Assembly: GCA_015680685.1 (NCBI GenBank)
Contig: MNCI01009596.1
Location: 448,096 to 512,095 of the forward strand
DNA: 64,000 nt
DNA from: Gnetum montanum
Taxonomy: Eukaryota; Streptophyta; Gnetopsida; Gnetales; Gnetaceae
Reading direction: 5' to 3'
Part shown: positions 11,846 through 23,947 of the stretch, piece by piece
Numbering within the stretch: position 1 is the stretch's first letter
How the letters are laid out: each line of letters starts with the position of its first letter
Program-made: the position numbers and the translations under genes
The notes under the pieces: generated by a model
Database searches by the model: none
What the model was told of the DNA's origin: nothing
Seen by the model: only the letters and a program-made list of their open reading frames with translations

Positions 11846-12499
11846 GAATCTAGGGTGTACGCTCTGAATCCTAGGTTGGCAAGAATGCAAGCACCTAGAA
11901 GGTTGCCTTATCATCAAGGCAACCCAAGGAAGTTCTACCAACAATAGCCTTGTTATTCAAGTGGAGCTCCACCACAATCATATGAGCAATACCATTGGTG
12001 GTAGCATCCACAGTCATGGGGGATGCCACCGTTGAGGTAGTAGTACCCTTACTAGTAGCCAAATCTATATGGGTACTATGTTTAGTAACCCATGTATCCA
12101 CGTGACTCTTCTAGTCATGCTTCTTTTTAGCATCACTACTACCCTTTAGAGTACCACAAAGCTTATTTTCCATCTCACAGAGGGGAATCCCCATTTCATA
12201 AGTACCCTCCTCATCCTTTAGCACATGTCCCTTCACCCTTAACTTAATTACTAACTACTCCATCAATGCATGATGAAATTCTTGCATAGTTGTAGCAATG
12301 TAATGATACTAGGGTCGTAACCTACAATCAGTACCTTCACTGAGTGGTTCAAAATTTGGACCCAAAAAAAGATCATTCTTCCAAACCAATAGCCCTACAA
12401 AGCTCCTAACAACTCATGCAGCTAGCCACCTTGTGTCTCCTTCATCCTCTACATTTATTTCTTTTGAGAACACTTTAAACCAAGTGCCTCCTAAGATTA
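11846..12499 (+). other. Element C: Pro/Gln/Tyr-rich gag-protease linker (broken)
   Basis: Directly after the TAG the frame continues with VYALNPRLARMQAP and a region rich in Pro, Gln, Tyr and Trp, as in B and E. It is a low-complexity linker between Gag and protease. By 12500 the protease is in a different frame, so an indel lies in this stretch. Confidence 0.55.
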
Positions 12500-12978
12500 G
12501 CACAGTCATGTTAATCCATGTTATATCTGATTAGATTAAGGCTGGTAACCTTCTCATGAAAAGAGTTGATCTTGGAAGTCCCCTTCTCTACTTGTAAATT
12601 GCTAAGAATGAGCCATGTAAGGCTATTCTTGATTCAGGTTCTAGTGTTAATATGATTTCTCAAAAAATGTACAAAGCCTAGAACTTTCCTCCTCTCACGA
12701 AGAGTAACATCTGTTTTGAATTGGTAGATCAGTCCATCATTGTTCCCTTGGGACTGGTGGATGAGAGTGTGACCACTATTTATTGGTGGTCTTATCTTGT
12801 TGATTTTTTGGTGATCAAGGTTAAAAACTATAAGGGGGACTTCCCAATCATTATTGAAAGGCTTTGGTTGAGCACTATTAATTTACAAATGGACATCAAA
12901 GATCTTTCCCTAGAAATTTTCAAGGAAATTTGCTTTTGGAAAGATCGAGAAGAAGAGAGTTCCATGCATCACATATAG
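12500..12978 (+). pseudogene. Element C: aspartic protease remnant
   Basis: The catalytic motif is intact here as AILDSGSSVNMIS, with the Asp at 12631-12633. The second half, GDFPIIIERLWLSTIN (about 12837-12885), matches the B, D and E copies. The ORF from 12721 to 12978 is open, but the upstream part contains stops. Retropepsins work as dimers and cut Gag-Pol. Confidence 0.75.
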
Positions 12979-13252
12979 CAATACATTGTGCAATTGTATG
13001 TAGAAATTATGGTCTATCAAAAAACACATTAATCAAATAATGCAGATAGTATGTAAATGAATTTGAAATCTAGACGTGTCTATATGCAATAGCCATAAAA
13101 CAAGAGGACACCTAGTGACTGATAGTCGATCCTGAAAGTAGCACACTTTGCATGGAACCCACTAAGAGCTTAACATGTGCCTATGTTGAGGGCATAGATG
13201 AACTAGAGTCAAGTCATCACCAACTCTCTAATGATGAATCTGATGACACTTA

Positions 13253-14345
13253 TTAGGGAGAGTTGAAAATCCCTGAAAGTTTTAAACAAGAGCCCTTAGA
13301 GTTGAAAGCTCTACTTGTCGGCATGAAGTATGCATTTCTAAAAAATGGCAAGCCAATGACAATCAATGCCAACATTACTTCTAAATAAAAAGAGAAGCTA
13401 TTGAATGTTAATAAATGGCCAACAATCTTTGCTTGGTCATATCCTAAACTCACTGGGATCAATCCTAGAATATGCCAACATCGCATCTATACCAATCCTT
13501 CCATCAAGGAAAAGAGGCAACAACAATAGCAATTGAACCCCAAATTAAAGTAAATTGTTAAAGAGGAAATTGAACAACTCCTTAACATGGGGTTCATCTA
13601 ACCAATTGCAAATAGCAAGTGGATTAGCCCACTTGTAATTATGCCAAAGAAATGTGGAAAATGAAGGGTGTGTATTGACTTCAGGCTATTGAACATGACG
13701 ACCTACAAAGATCATTTTTCATTACAATTTGTGGACTAGGGGTTGGAAATTATCTTTAGGCATTGCTATCATAGCTTTCAGGATGGTTATAATGGCTATG
13801 ACCAAATTCAGATCGTGTGAGAGGACTAGGCCAAAATGACATTCATAAGTCCCTAGGGAACTTTTGCATATTGAAAGATGTCATTTGGTTTATGCAATGT
13901 CTCTGCAACTTTTCAATGCCTTGTTCTTAGCATTTTTCAATAGAATATTGGGAGAAGGGTGGAAGTCTTCATTGATAACTTCTCCACCTATGGCACTATA
14001 TTTGAGCAAGCCCTAGACTGCCTTGAGCAAATGCTAAAAAGGTGTGTTGAAATTAATCTTCAACTCAATTGGCAAAATAACCATCTCATGGGCTAGGAGG
14101 GCATTGTGTTGGGGCATAAAATTTCTCAAGCAAGGATTAAGGTGGACCCTAAAAATATTAAGGTCATCCAAGGAATAACCTACCAACTAGAAATCATTAA
14201 ATATCTCTATTCATTTCTTGGATACATTGGCTACTACCAGAAATTCATACAAAATTTCTCTAAGATCACAAAACCATTAGTTGATCTTACAAAGAAAGAT
14301 GCTCCATTCATATGGATTGAGGAATGGAAAAAGGCATTCTAGCAA
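13253..14345 (+). pseudogene. Element C: reverse transcriptase remnant
   Basis: It starts with the connector (PLELKALLVGMKYAF, 13290-13335; FAWSYPKLTGINPRICQH, ~13428-13482). The fingers read FIXPIANSKWISPLVIMPKK and CVDFRLLNM, and the palm follows. The catalytic motif reads F-I-D-N at 13968-13979: the second Asp of YxDD is Asn (AAC for GAC). The thumb region FLGYIGYYQKFIQNFSKITKPL is open at 14106-14342. This copy could not have polymerase activity. Confidence 0.8.
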
Positions 14346-14359
14346 CTTAAAGAGAAGCT

Positions 14360-14770
14360 CGTAGAAACTCCAATTCTACAAGAACCTAATTAGTCTTGTC
14401 CATTTCACATCATGATTGATCCATCAAACTATGCATTTGAAGTTGCACTTACGTAGTTGGATGATTAGAAATGTCCATACTACATCCACTACATAAGTTA
14501 AAGCATTGTGGGTGCATAGCTCAACTACATCACCATGGAGAAAGAGCTGATGGTAGTGGTGAATACCTTGGAGAAATTCAGGCACTATGTTTTTAGATAC
14601 AAGGTGTTTGTGTACACTGACCATAGTGCCATTTGCTTCATAATGAATAAGCTGATGATGAGCCCCCGTGTCATACAGTGACTGGTGATCTTATAAGAAT
14701 TTTCTCTTACAATGATAGATCAAAAGAAAACTAAGAATGTGGTCACTAATCACTAATCTTAATTATGATA
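14360..14770 (+). pseudogene. Element C: RNase H remnant
   Basis: The TPILQEPN lead-in is followed by FHIMIDPSNYAF (first catalytic Asp kept), HYISZSIVGAQLNYITMEKELM, LEKFRHYVFRYKVFVYTDHSAI and the closing LVILZEFXLTMIDQK. It aligns with the E copy at 58330-58720 over its whole length. Stops are mostly TAG at Gln or Trp positions. Confidence 0.75.
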
Positions 14771-14879
14771 GGACAACAAAGAGGAGGAGAGCCTGCTCTT
14801 TGATCAATTTCCTAATGAACTCCTCTTTGTCGATGCAATAATTGAACAAGTGCTTGCTGAGCCTACATGGTATGATGGC

Positions 14880-16180
14880 ATCCTTACTTATCTTCTTAGT
14901 TAGGAGATGCCACAATACTTAGATCATCAGAAGAAACAATAGTTTCTTCATTAGGCCAAACACTTCATGAAAAGTAATGGACACCTTTACAAGGTGTGTA
15001 CCGATGGCCTGGTTCATTGGTCTAATCCTAATGCTAATTAACTACGCATTCTCCAAGATGATCATGAGGATCCTTGTGGGGGCCACTATGTAAGGAGATG
15101 CATGGCCATTAAGATCTTAATGGTAAGGTATCATTGGCCAACACTCTTTGAAGACATCCATCAATTCATTCGCTCTTGTGAACATTGTCAACGAGATCGT
15201 GAGATGATGACTTGAATGAAGGAACCTCAGTAGTGGATCCAACCACTTGAACCCTTTGATATCTAACATGTAGACTTCATGGGTCCCATCACATCCATTT
15301 CAAATGGAAAGACATACATAATAGTCACTATTAACTATCGTACCAAATGAGCAGAAGTAGTAGCCGTCTTCGACTATACATCTTCCACTAGTGCTCAGTT
15401 TGTACAATAGAATGTTGTAAACAGGTTTGGGATGCCACATGCACTAATTTTTGACAATGTTACTCATTTTACATGTGCTACTTTTCACAAGCTCATGCAA
15501 CTCTTGGGGGCTAAACATAAATTAATAATACCTTACCATCGCCAAGCTAATGGTCAAGTAGAGGTTACCTATAGGGAGGTCTCAAAAATCTTAATGAGAA
15601 CAATTAGCAAATATAGGAGGAACTGGAGCACAAAACCTGAACAATGCCCTTTGGGCCTATCACTCCACATGGAAACTCCCTATAGGTTATTCTCCCTATG
15701 AGCTAGTTTATAGAAAATTACCAACTCTTCCAATTTAATTCAAGCTCTATACACTTTCAACAACATGTAACTTTGACCTTGACCTTAGCCTAGCACAGAA
15801 AGAAAGATTGATCAACCTTAACATGCTAGATGAGAATTGATTGGTATCCCTATCCTTGAATGAAGTGCATAAGGCATTGAAAAAAAATGTCATGACCTCC
15901 AAATAAGGGAAGTTAAATTTCAACCAAGAGATAAGATCCTCTATTGGAACCCCACACATGTCCCTCAAAAGACTAAGTTCTAAAAATTTCATGTTGATCT
16001 ACAAACCTGAGAGCCCAAACAAAAAACAATTGATCAACATGCAATAGCTTAAATCTTTCCATGAGCCCAAGAAAGGTAGTGTAAGTAACACCTCCCTGGA
16101 TGAACAACCTCACTCAATTTTTTTGATCTTCTCCTTTCAACATAGTCATGGGGAAGATAGCCATCCATGCTAACCTATTA
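14880..16180 (+). pseudogene. Element C: integrase remnant with intact catalytic triad
   Basis: The zinc-binding HHCC is visible (DDHEDPCGGHY near 15058, SCEHCQRD near 15175). The catalytic residues are all present: Asp 15273-15275 (HVDFMGPI), Asp 15453-15455 (FDNVTHF) and Glu 15561-15563 (NGQVEVTYRE), the last two separated by 35 residues. The C-terminal part includes LRIREVKFQP and YKPESPN-like remains to about 16060. No chromodomain is seen, which fits the non-chromovirus branch. Stops break the frame. Confidence 0.8.
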
Positions 16181-17655
16181 AAGTAGCTCCTCAATTTTTG
16201 TACTTTTTTGTTTTATACTTTCTTTGCTCTTACACCCTTTTTGTTTTATACTTTGTTATTTTTCCAATTTTTTTTACAACATCATTAGTACATTTTAACT
16301 TTCTTGAATATTTCACAATTTTTTTTATATTTTACTTTATTTTTTGTATGAATTTTTATTATTCTTCTAATAAAGTGCTTTATTGCCAATAGGACATAGT
16401 GATGCTATAGTTTTTTGCTAATGGTGGTTTGTACTTAATGTTTTTGATAGCTAATGTCTAGTTTCTATTCTTGAATTTTGATGACTAATAACTAAGAAAA
16501 AGTTTCTATTTCATGGAATAGGCAGTGAGTCTATGTCATCCACCCATTCAAAAATTCTATGGTCTTCCTAGTTTGGAAGTATGAGGTCCCTTTTTCATTA
16601 ATGGAACTTTAATAAAATTGTGACTTGATAGTTACCAAACTTGGGAAAGATTCAAAGGTTTGAAAAGGGTGTGACTTCAAGGGGATTTAACGTTCTAACT
16701 TTCTACTTGCTTGAGTTCATTTGTGTTTTCATGGATTTTTTACTATTCCATGTTGACCAATAACAAGAAGTTAATAAGTCTTTACATGGTGTGGTTCCCA
16801 TCTAGAAATCCATAAAAACATAAAATCTAAAAAAACCATGATGGGAATTCAAAGCACATCTCTTAGACAAAAATAGCAGGCTACAAGCACTAGTTATGGG
16901 ACTAGAAAGACATGTTACCTATGTCTAAAGGTCCCCTCTAACTAAGGTCCTTTCTCACTTCCTTCTTATATTTTCTTCTCCAATAAGAAATAGTGATTGA
17001 TTTGTGGGAGCATTCTTGTGTCTTGAAGGATGGACTGGTCTTAGAGTGGTGATGCAAAGTCACTAAAGGTGGTTGGTTTTATTAAGTCATTTAACCATAA
17101 GATCCACAAGGGACTTCATGTGACCATGATTAGGAACTCCATTCCATCTTCTCTCTCACCCATCGATGCTTTCCATAACTCACCTCACTTCCAATTTCCA
17201 TGTTTTTATTCAATGTCTTAGTTTGATATGTTGAAATTCTTAGGTAGTTTCTTCTAGATTATGTCCTTAAATTTTCATAACCATTAATCAATTATGGGAC
17301 CCACAAACTCCTTGGTTTGAGGATATGCAAGGGCAAAAAGAGCATGAGCATATGGGAAGGATCCACTTGCATGTCTCTTGGTTGGGTTAGTTAAGTTCTT
17401 GATCCTTAGGCATTCATGTGAATCCTTCCCCATTTATGTGCCCCATCATGCATCCAGTTGTGTGATCCTTAAGGTAATTTTCCCCAATAAGATTTCATTC
17501 TCCCATTAAATTCTAGAATTTTGTGAATTTCCAAGCCCTCTTCTAGCATTTCATCATCTTCATAGCTTTTCTAGCTCTCTATGGATCCCAATTTCATGTC
17601 AAAACAACTCATGATTTTCAAAATATTAAAATGAAAAATTTTCCCCTACAGCTTT
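16181..17655 (+). other. Element C: spacer after pol
   Basis: This is A+T-rich sequence homologous to B 33930-35320 and, more weakly, to the 3' regions of A, D and E (shared phrases such as GAATTCAAAGCACA and GGGCTACAAGCACT). The ORF at 16198-16392 is a low-complexity Phe/Tyr stretch and not a supported gene. Nothing else is recognised. Confidence 0.6.
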
Positions 17656-17784
17656 GTCGATGGGATCTCGTATACACATCCAATTAGTCAATAAGACCCC
17701 ATCGACGAGATCCCATTGATGCAAGGTAAAAACATGTGTAAATGGGTGTGAACATTTAGCAATTTTTACATTTGCTCATAAATA
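17656..17784 (+). promoter_or_regulatory. Element C: candidate internal promoter of the post-pol ORF
   Basis: An inverted repeat GTCGATGGGATCTCG (17656-17670) / CGAGATCCCATTGAT (17706-17720) matches at 13 of 15 positions, and both mismatches are C-to-T. It resembles the CATCGATG-type units of C's LTR U3. A TATA-like CATAAATA follows at 17777-17784. Element B has an inverted repeat plus TATA at the equivalent place. Promoter function is inference. Confidence 0.4.
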
Positions 17785-17888
17785 AGGAGGGAGTTTTGAA
17801 ATTTTTCAGAGCCTAGAACCTTCCAAGAGCCATATCTTTCTAACCATTTGTCGAATTCACTCCTTTTTTGACCCTATAGCTATTAGAG

Positions 17889-18188
17889 GTAAGCTCTTCA
17901 TCATGGGTCCCACAAACCTTAAGTTTTTGACAAATTTTTTTTTGAGATTTTTTCTAACTCCCACAAAGTTTTAACAAAAAAATCAACATTAAAACATCAA
18001 TTTGGAAGAGTTAAATCTTTCCAATAAGCTTTAGTAACATTATAAGTTCAAAATCATCAAACTAATAATAAAATAATCAATTAACCATGGTCCAAACCTA
18101 GCTTAAGTGTAACTGCCCAATGAGAAAGGTATTTAAGTGTTATAAGTTACACATTGAATGCTAACCCTTGGTTATGTTGTGACTATAG
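17889..18188 (+). other. Element C: candidate intron before the post-pol ORF
   Basis: A donor-like AGAG|GTAAGC at 17887-17894 and an acceptor-like CTATAG at 18183-18188 flank 300 bp that end directly at the ATG of the post-pol ORF. B has AGAG|GTATGT at 35537-35544 at the equivalent position. Splicing is predicted from consensus only. Confidence 0.35.
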
Positions 18189-19444
18189 ATGACACCTAAA
18201 GGAAAGCTCACGTAGGAAGGAGGACCATCCCAACCAAGGGACAAACGACCAAGAATCAAAACGGGCCAAGAATAGACCATGAACAAGTAGAGATCCATGT
18301 CATAGGACCTCTTCAAGAGGATCCCAAAGTGGAATCTATCTAATAGATTCTTGAGGAAGCAACTGTGACCGAGCAGTCTCTAGACTGAATCTTGAGGTCA
18401 TCTTCATGAAGGCTTACATCAAGCAGATTACAAACAAGCAAGTCCAGAAATTTGGGCTCCAAAAGCTAAACTTTGGACCTTTCTTAGAGTTTGCACCATC
18501 AGAAGTCAAAGCTTAGGTACAGAACTCTCCCATGTGGCCCATAATCACTTCTAGTGGGAAGTAGTACATGGGAGAAACATACTTGTTTTGGAATAATTGA
18601 CAGGTTGGTTTAATAATCAAGATCAAAGAAACTTCAATGTTCTACTTGGTGACAGCTATTGCAAAGGCCCTTATGTTACCAAAAATTCAAGAAAATCTTG
18701 CTAAAATTCCCATGTAGGCATCTCCTAGCATCAAGAAAGGATGGATGCAACATCAAGAAATATCACATTAATCTAATGGTGAGGTCAAGCAAGATCACAA
18801 CCTTATCCACTTGTGCATATGTCACTCTAAGCGGTAGATTCCCTATCAACCTTCCACAGCTAATCTATCTTGAGATAGAGAAGTAATTTAAGAAAAATAA
18901 ACATGGAAGGAAGGCACTCCCATTCCCATATCTAATCTAGAGATTATGTAATAGGAAGGAATAACATGCTATACAAATGACACTTTCCAACATGCTCCAT
19001 CTACTTCCTAGGCAAAGATGATGAAGGACAAGGTGCTAGCTAAAGTCATTCAAGAAGAAGAGTAGCAACCACCACCTCCACCACCCACTCATGAAACAAT
19101 GTCAAAGTCCTACACTACCCTTGAGCACATGTGTGAGATCCAAAAGAAACTCTTGTAAGAGTAGGAACAATGAGTAGGAATGAGTGGCGATAATCCATCT
19201 ATGTATCACCTAGCAATGAGTCACCTCAATGTAGTGGCTCAAAAACTTAGCTAGATGGAAGGAGGTGGACTACTTTTCTCAGCCCAAAGAATGCAGCTGC
19301 TCACAAGATCAAATCCTAATGCTCGAGATGTAATGGTCTCTCTCTCTCACAATTGCAACAATTCCCAAAAATCTCTAGCAATGTTACTACTTTTTCGGTG
19401 CATCTAGAGGAGGGTGAAGGGGTAACTATCTTGGTGATGCAAGA
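18189..19444 (+). pseudogene. Element C: post-pol ORF, part 1 (split by element F)
   Basis: The ORF starts MTPKGKLT and is broken by stops and shifts. Recognisable pieces include VTLSGRFPINLPQLIYLEIEK (18831-18886) and ALPFPYLI followed by RLC (18916-18950), a pattern seen in proteins annotated as 'putative plant transposon protein' (I recall this domain family, unverified). It aligns with B 35822-37160. The distal part is predicted coiled coil. It is not part of Gag-Pol, and its function is unknown. Element F is inserted after 19444, and the ORF continues at 29777. Confidence 0.55.
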
Positions 19445-19959
19445 TGCAAAAACATCAAAAGAAAATTCATTTCTTTTCAAAAAATAGGAATAAGGAGTTG
19501 ATACCAGTAAATTCCATATCACATTGGAATGAATTATTCTTGAGATTTTTATTGAAGATTTGTTGAGCCTTGTGGCAATTTTTGTAATTCATAATCAAAT
19601 TGTTGCATTGTAGAGACAGCAAGGCAGGATTGCAATTTAGGCAAGCCTCCTTTGTAATCTTCAATTATTATTTATGATTTTAATTTGACTTAATTATAAG
19701 TCCTTATTTTTGAACTTATGATTAGAAGTTAGGATAAAGGTTTATAATTTTTCTTATGAGTGACAAGCATAAGTATGGAATTTGATTGGATTCAATTCTA
19801 ACTATTTATTGTCTTGATGATTTCTTTGACTTTTTAACCACTCCTTCATGGGATACAACTCGTGGGTTAGTCACAAATGAGGTGACAATCTCTACAATGA
19901 AATAAAAAAGGAAAATAAATTTTAAAGATATCCAGCCCCAAATTTTGCGTGGCTTATCA
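19445..19959 (+). repeat. Element F: 5' LTR
   Basis: It starts TGCAAAAACATC and ends GGCTTATCA. It pairs with 29262-29776 (same length, roughly 90% identical by eye). ORFs on the minus strand here and in the other LTR (for example 19467-19664) match each other only because the LTRs do, and are not genes. Confidence 0.9.
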
Positions 19960-19962
19960 ATT

Positions 19963-19980
19963 TGGCACCACTGCCAGGGA
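19963..19980 (+). promoter_or_regulatory. Element F: primer-binding site (tRNA-Asp type)
   Basis: TGGCACCACTGCCAGGGA matches 14 of 18 positions of the tRNA-Asp complement, three bases after the LTR. Three of the four changes are G-to-A. Confidence 0.8.
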
Positions 19981-20502
19981 GGTCAGCAAAGTTAATCATC
20001 ATTAAGGGTTTAGTAAGCTTTAATTTTTATTTTATTTTATTGTATTTTATTTATTTGTTCATGCATTTTATTTTTCTTTTATTTTTTCAAAATTGGTTTA
20101 TTTTACTCATTTTCTTGTTAAAAAAATAAAAATAAAGAAAAATTTGAGAAATCAACTCCTCTTATTGTACTTCCAACTGAAACTGTTAAAAAAAATTTGT
20201 AATTAAAGCTACAACCATTAAATCAATTTGTAAATTTTTAGGAATGGTAGGCCATGAATGTGTCAATGAAGAGTGTTCATGAAATCAACAAAGCAACCAA
20301 AGAAACGCACACGAATTCAACCCTCTAGAAGCACTCTTAGCCTTTATAAATGTACAAAAGTTAATCAAAACCAAAATCAAGAACAACCAATATGATCAAG
20401 ATCTAATTATTCTTCCCCTCAAAAGACACAAAATCCCAACAAAAATTACAACCTGATTTTTCCACAACTAGGGACCCTCTATTTGACATTCCAACATCAA
20501 CC
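19981..20502 (+). other. Element F: 5' leader
   Basis: A+T-rich leader between primer site and gag, with runs of TTTTATTTTATT. No uninterrupted ORF is seen, although the gag frame may begin in the 20240-20500 region upstream of the first clear ATG. Confidence 0.5.
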
Positions 20503-22036
20503 ATGAGTTCAACTCCAGGGGCAGGATTTCAAAATCTAAATATTACCCCAATGTCAACCTATGTAACCATAACAGGAGGTATCACCCAACCAATAAGTAC
20601 TTTGAACATACAAACTCCACCAATAGTAACCTCATTACCAAGTCCGATAGTAACTCCAATAGTAGCTTCAACTTATATTATGGGATCATCCTCACATCAT
20701 GTACCTCCTCCATTTTATTTAAGATCAATTCCTCTTTCTTTTGGTAGTTTAAGTTCTAATTTTCAAATTAATCAGCCATTCCCAAGACAAACCCTTGGAG
20801 AATTATTAAATTAGAGAACATTAATTATATCTCAAGGCCCATTGATTTTCCCACAAGGAAGAGATGTGGAGGTCAAGAATATTCACCCATTACCTATTTT
20901 TAAGGGGACAAATGATGAAGATCCAGTCACTCACATAAGAGAATTTGAAACAGCATTAGCTATGTTAGCACCTCAAAGTGGGGATAAAACTAAAATGATT
21001 TCTTTCAAATCAACCCTAAAATATAAAGCTAATTTTTTACTACAATCCCTTTGAACAAAAATTAGTTCTTGGGATGAGTTAAAAAATGCTTTCCTACAAA
21101 GATTTCTTTCTAATGATAGGTTATACTCATTAAGAAAGAAATTAATGAGTTTTATGCAACATGAGGATGAGGACTATGAAAGCACCTTTGATAGATTTAA
21201 AGGGTTATGTTTAAAAAATCCAAACCATGGCTTTCCAGTCCATCAATTAATCCAAATCTTTGTAAAAGGTTTACTACCCTATTGTAGGAAAAATGTTGAC
21301 TTTGCATGTGGGGGAAATATTTTAAATGTAACGCCAAAATATGGTCGGAGAATTATAGATTCATTAGTAGACCAAAGTAAATGTTGGCCAAAACCCAACA
21401 TTATGCAAAGCATGACTCAACAAACAGAACAATTAAATAGAAAAGTTGATGAGTTAACATGATTAATTAAAAAACAAGCTCATGGAATTCAAAGTGAAGC
21501 ATGCAATATTTGTGGAAGTCCCCAACATGACTAAACAACCTACCCAGCCTTGTATTATTATCAAGAGGAAATGTAAGAGTCGGCTAAGGCTTTTCAAAAA
21601 TTTAAGAGCCAACCAACAATGAACTTTCCTGAATGACCATTTTACCCACAACAATATGCTCAAAATAATTTTAGGTCATTTAAGAATCCAACTAATGAAC
21701 ACTTGGATAAACTCACCCAAAGCCTCACTTCCTTTTTAAAAGAAAGTAGATAATTTATGAGTGAAACTAGGAGAAGATTCTAGGACTTAACTAGAAATGA
21801 GTTACCATCTCAACCTAAACCTAAGCAATTACATTCCATTACTACAAGGAGCGGAAAAACAATTGAACCAAAAAAAAGGGTGAGATTCCAAGAGTTAGAA
21901 ACACAAGAGGAAATAGAACCATAGGTAGTCAATAAGAAAGATCAACCAACTAAGGAAAAACAACAACCATTACTCTCTAGACATTCAATTTTACCTCCTT
22001 TCCCTAAACGATTACAAGAAAACTTCACAACCAAAG
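20503..22036 (+). pseudogene. Element F: gag (interrupted by transposon H)
   Basis: The frame runs from MSSTPGAGF through a Pro/Thr/Ser-rich N-terminus, a capsid region (VKNIHPLPIFKGTNDEDP at 20872 onward; SWDELKNAFLQRFLS) and a canonical zinc knuckle CNICGSPQHD..TTYPA near 21505. It ends in the pre-protease segment at 22036, where H is inserted. After removing H and one target copy, this frame runs on into 24805, so the insertion is the only shift. In-frame stops occur near 20812, 21052, 21460 and later. Confidence 0.85.
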
Positions 22037-22341
22037 TGTTGGCGACCGTTTGGAACACGACTGCCAACAAGTGTCCTCGAACAGGATTTAGGTGCCTGCT
22101 GATCTCTGGCAACACCAAGGCCCAGATACCTCCAAATAACTCAGTAGTTAATGTGAGTATGTGTGTGTGCTGTTGCGGCGTGCGGTTGTGAGAAATGTGA
22201 CAATTTCGTTGTGTGTGAACTACAAATGACTTACTTTAAAGAGATTCAGCCAACTTTGCCAAGTACTATGAGTTATTGAAAATTTCCTATTTTGTTCAAC
22301 TACCTAGTCTACGCGGTCCTTATAATACCTGCTTGTAACAA

Positions 22342-22741
22342 NNNNNNNNNNNNNNNNNNNNNNNNNNNNNNNNNNNNNNNNNNNNNNNNNNNNNNNNNNN
22401 NNNNNNNNNNNNNNNNNNNNNNNNNNNNNNNNNNNNNNNNNNNNNNNNNNNNNNNNNNNNNNNNNNNNNNNNNNNNNNNNNNNNNNNNNNNNNNNNNNNN
22501 NNNNNNNNNNNNNNNNNNNNNNNNNNNNNNNNNNNNNNNNNNNNNNNNNNNNNNNNNNNNNNNNNNNNNNNNNNNNNNNNNNNNNNNNNNNNNNNNNNNN
22601 NNNNNNNNNNNNNNNNNNNNNNNNNNNNNNNNNNNNNNNNNNNNNNNNNNNNNNNNNNNNNNNNNNNNNNNNNNNNNNNNNNNNNNNNNNNNNNNNNNNN
22701 NNNNNNNNNNNNNNNNNNNNNNNNNNNNNNNNNNNNNNNNN
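22342..22741. other. Assembly gap, 400 N
   Basis: Run of exactly 400 N inside transposon H. All ORFs reported across it are artefacts. It may hide an internal LTR boundary of H. Confidence 0.99.
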
Positions 22742-23700
22742 AAAAAATGAAATGCATAACTCACAGGACCATGACAAAGAGGCTGAAATCTTTATTCTAG
22801 AAAATCATCTTGCAAACCATCTTCTTTAAAAATCTTCCAAGTGTGATGATGGTGCTCCCCAATCTTCTTCTCCAAGTCTTCCCCCTTCCCCAAATCCTTT
22901 TTTCCTCCTCCTGAAGCCTTTTTATAGGGTTCCAAGGTAGGTAGGGAAGTTACATATTCAAAAATATCTCACCTAACTTCTCTCCCAAGTAACTTTGCCA
23001 ACCAATTAGGAGATTACTTGTCCAACAAGTTAGGTAAGTTACTTGCCCAACAAGTTAGGTAAGTTACAACAATTTTAGATGGTTGCAACCACCAAAGAGG
23101 AAAAAGAAATTGACAAGTAGCCTTGGAAGTTACAATAGTATAGAAAATTTTTTTAAAAAATAATTCCTAAGATACATAGGAACACAAGCTAATAGTGGCA
23201 ACTTACTTCATACATATATATATCCTTTTAATTTTGCCTCTTTAAGATGAGATGTAAAGTTTTTTTAAGTGATGTATATGAAAGTTACAATCTCAAAATA
23301 TCCCAAAAAATCTCAAAAATATCCTCCTAACTTTTCTCTCAAGTATTTGACTAACCAATAGGAGATTGTTTGCTAAAATATCCTAGCTAACTTTTCTCCC
23401 AAGTAAGGAGGTTACAACTTACTCATTTAATTAGGAAGGAGTTATTTAGGAAGTTATACATATTATTAGGAGAGATTCATGCTTTGGAAGTTATATCTAT
23501 ACCTTTAAATATTATATACATGTTTAAAATATCATAAACATGTGAATATTACTATTACAAATATTTGTAGGTATAATATAACTTATATAACATTTTACCA
23601 ACAATATTTTTGAAATCCTGGGACACATTAGAAAAGGTAAGTTTATAACTGGAGCTTTATATTTAGTGTATATGGTATTGTAAATTTTATTTAATAAACT
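22742..23700. other. Transposon H: A+T-rich segment with short repeats
   Basis: No gene is recognised. The segment repeats GTTAGGTAAGTTAC and CTAACTT(C/T)TCTC phrases (22976-23062 and 23330-23420), as internal local duplications. Confidence 0.4.
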
Positions 23701-23724
23701 GCAATCGGCCAGAAATATCTTCGG

Positions 23725-23808
23725 TCACTTATCTTGCTGTGCCTCTGTGTCTTCATTGCCATATTCATCAGACTGGTATGCGATGCCGAATGCATCGGCG
23801 TTGGACAT
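23725..23808 (-). pseudogene. Small ORF in transposon H cargo, possibly captured
   Basis: A minus-strand ORF of 27 codons begins MSNADAFGIAYQSDEYGN and is acidic. It sits in balanced-composition DNA that contrasts with its A+T-rich surroundings. On the plus strand an ATGGCTGCC (23807) leads to a consensus splice donor GAAG|GTAAGT at 23822-23831, so the true strand is uncertain. It could be a fragment of a host exon. I do not recognise the protein. Confidence 0.25.
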
Positions 23809-23947
23809 GGCTGCCGTTTTGGAAGGTAAGTTATAGGAGGATGACTTACCGCCTAAAATTTGAAAGGAATCTTTCGGAAGGAAAAGCCCTGTTTAAGCGA
23901 TGAAGTAACTGCAAAAAAAATTTTGAAGTTGCAGGGATAAGTTAGGA

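Noticed and set aside
16198-16392. Hydrophobic ORF that looks like a membrane protein
   Set aside because: It is a T-rich low-complexity tract translated as Phe/Tyr/Leu, with no conservation in element B.
19467-19664. Minus-strand ORF repeated at 29284-29481 with a similar protein
   Set aside because: The two lie in the paired LTRs of element F, so similarity follows from the LTRs; there is no sign of coding constraint.
22292-22777. ORFs of about 150 codons on both strands across the N run
   Set aside because: They consist of unknown bases; open only because N gives no stop.
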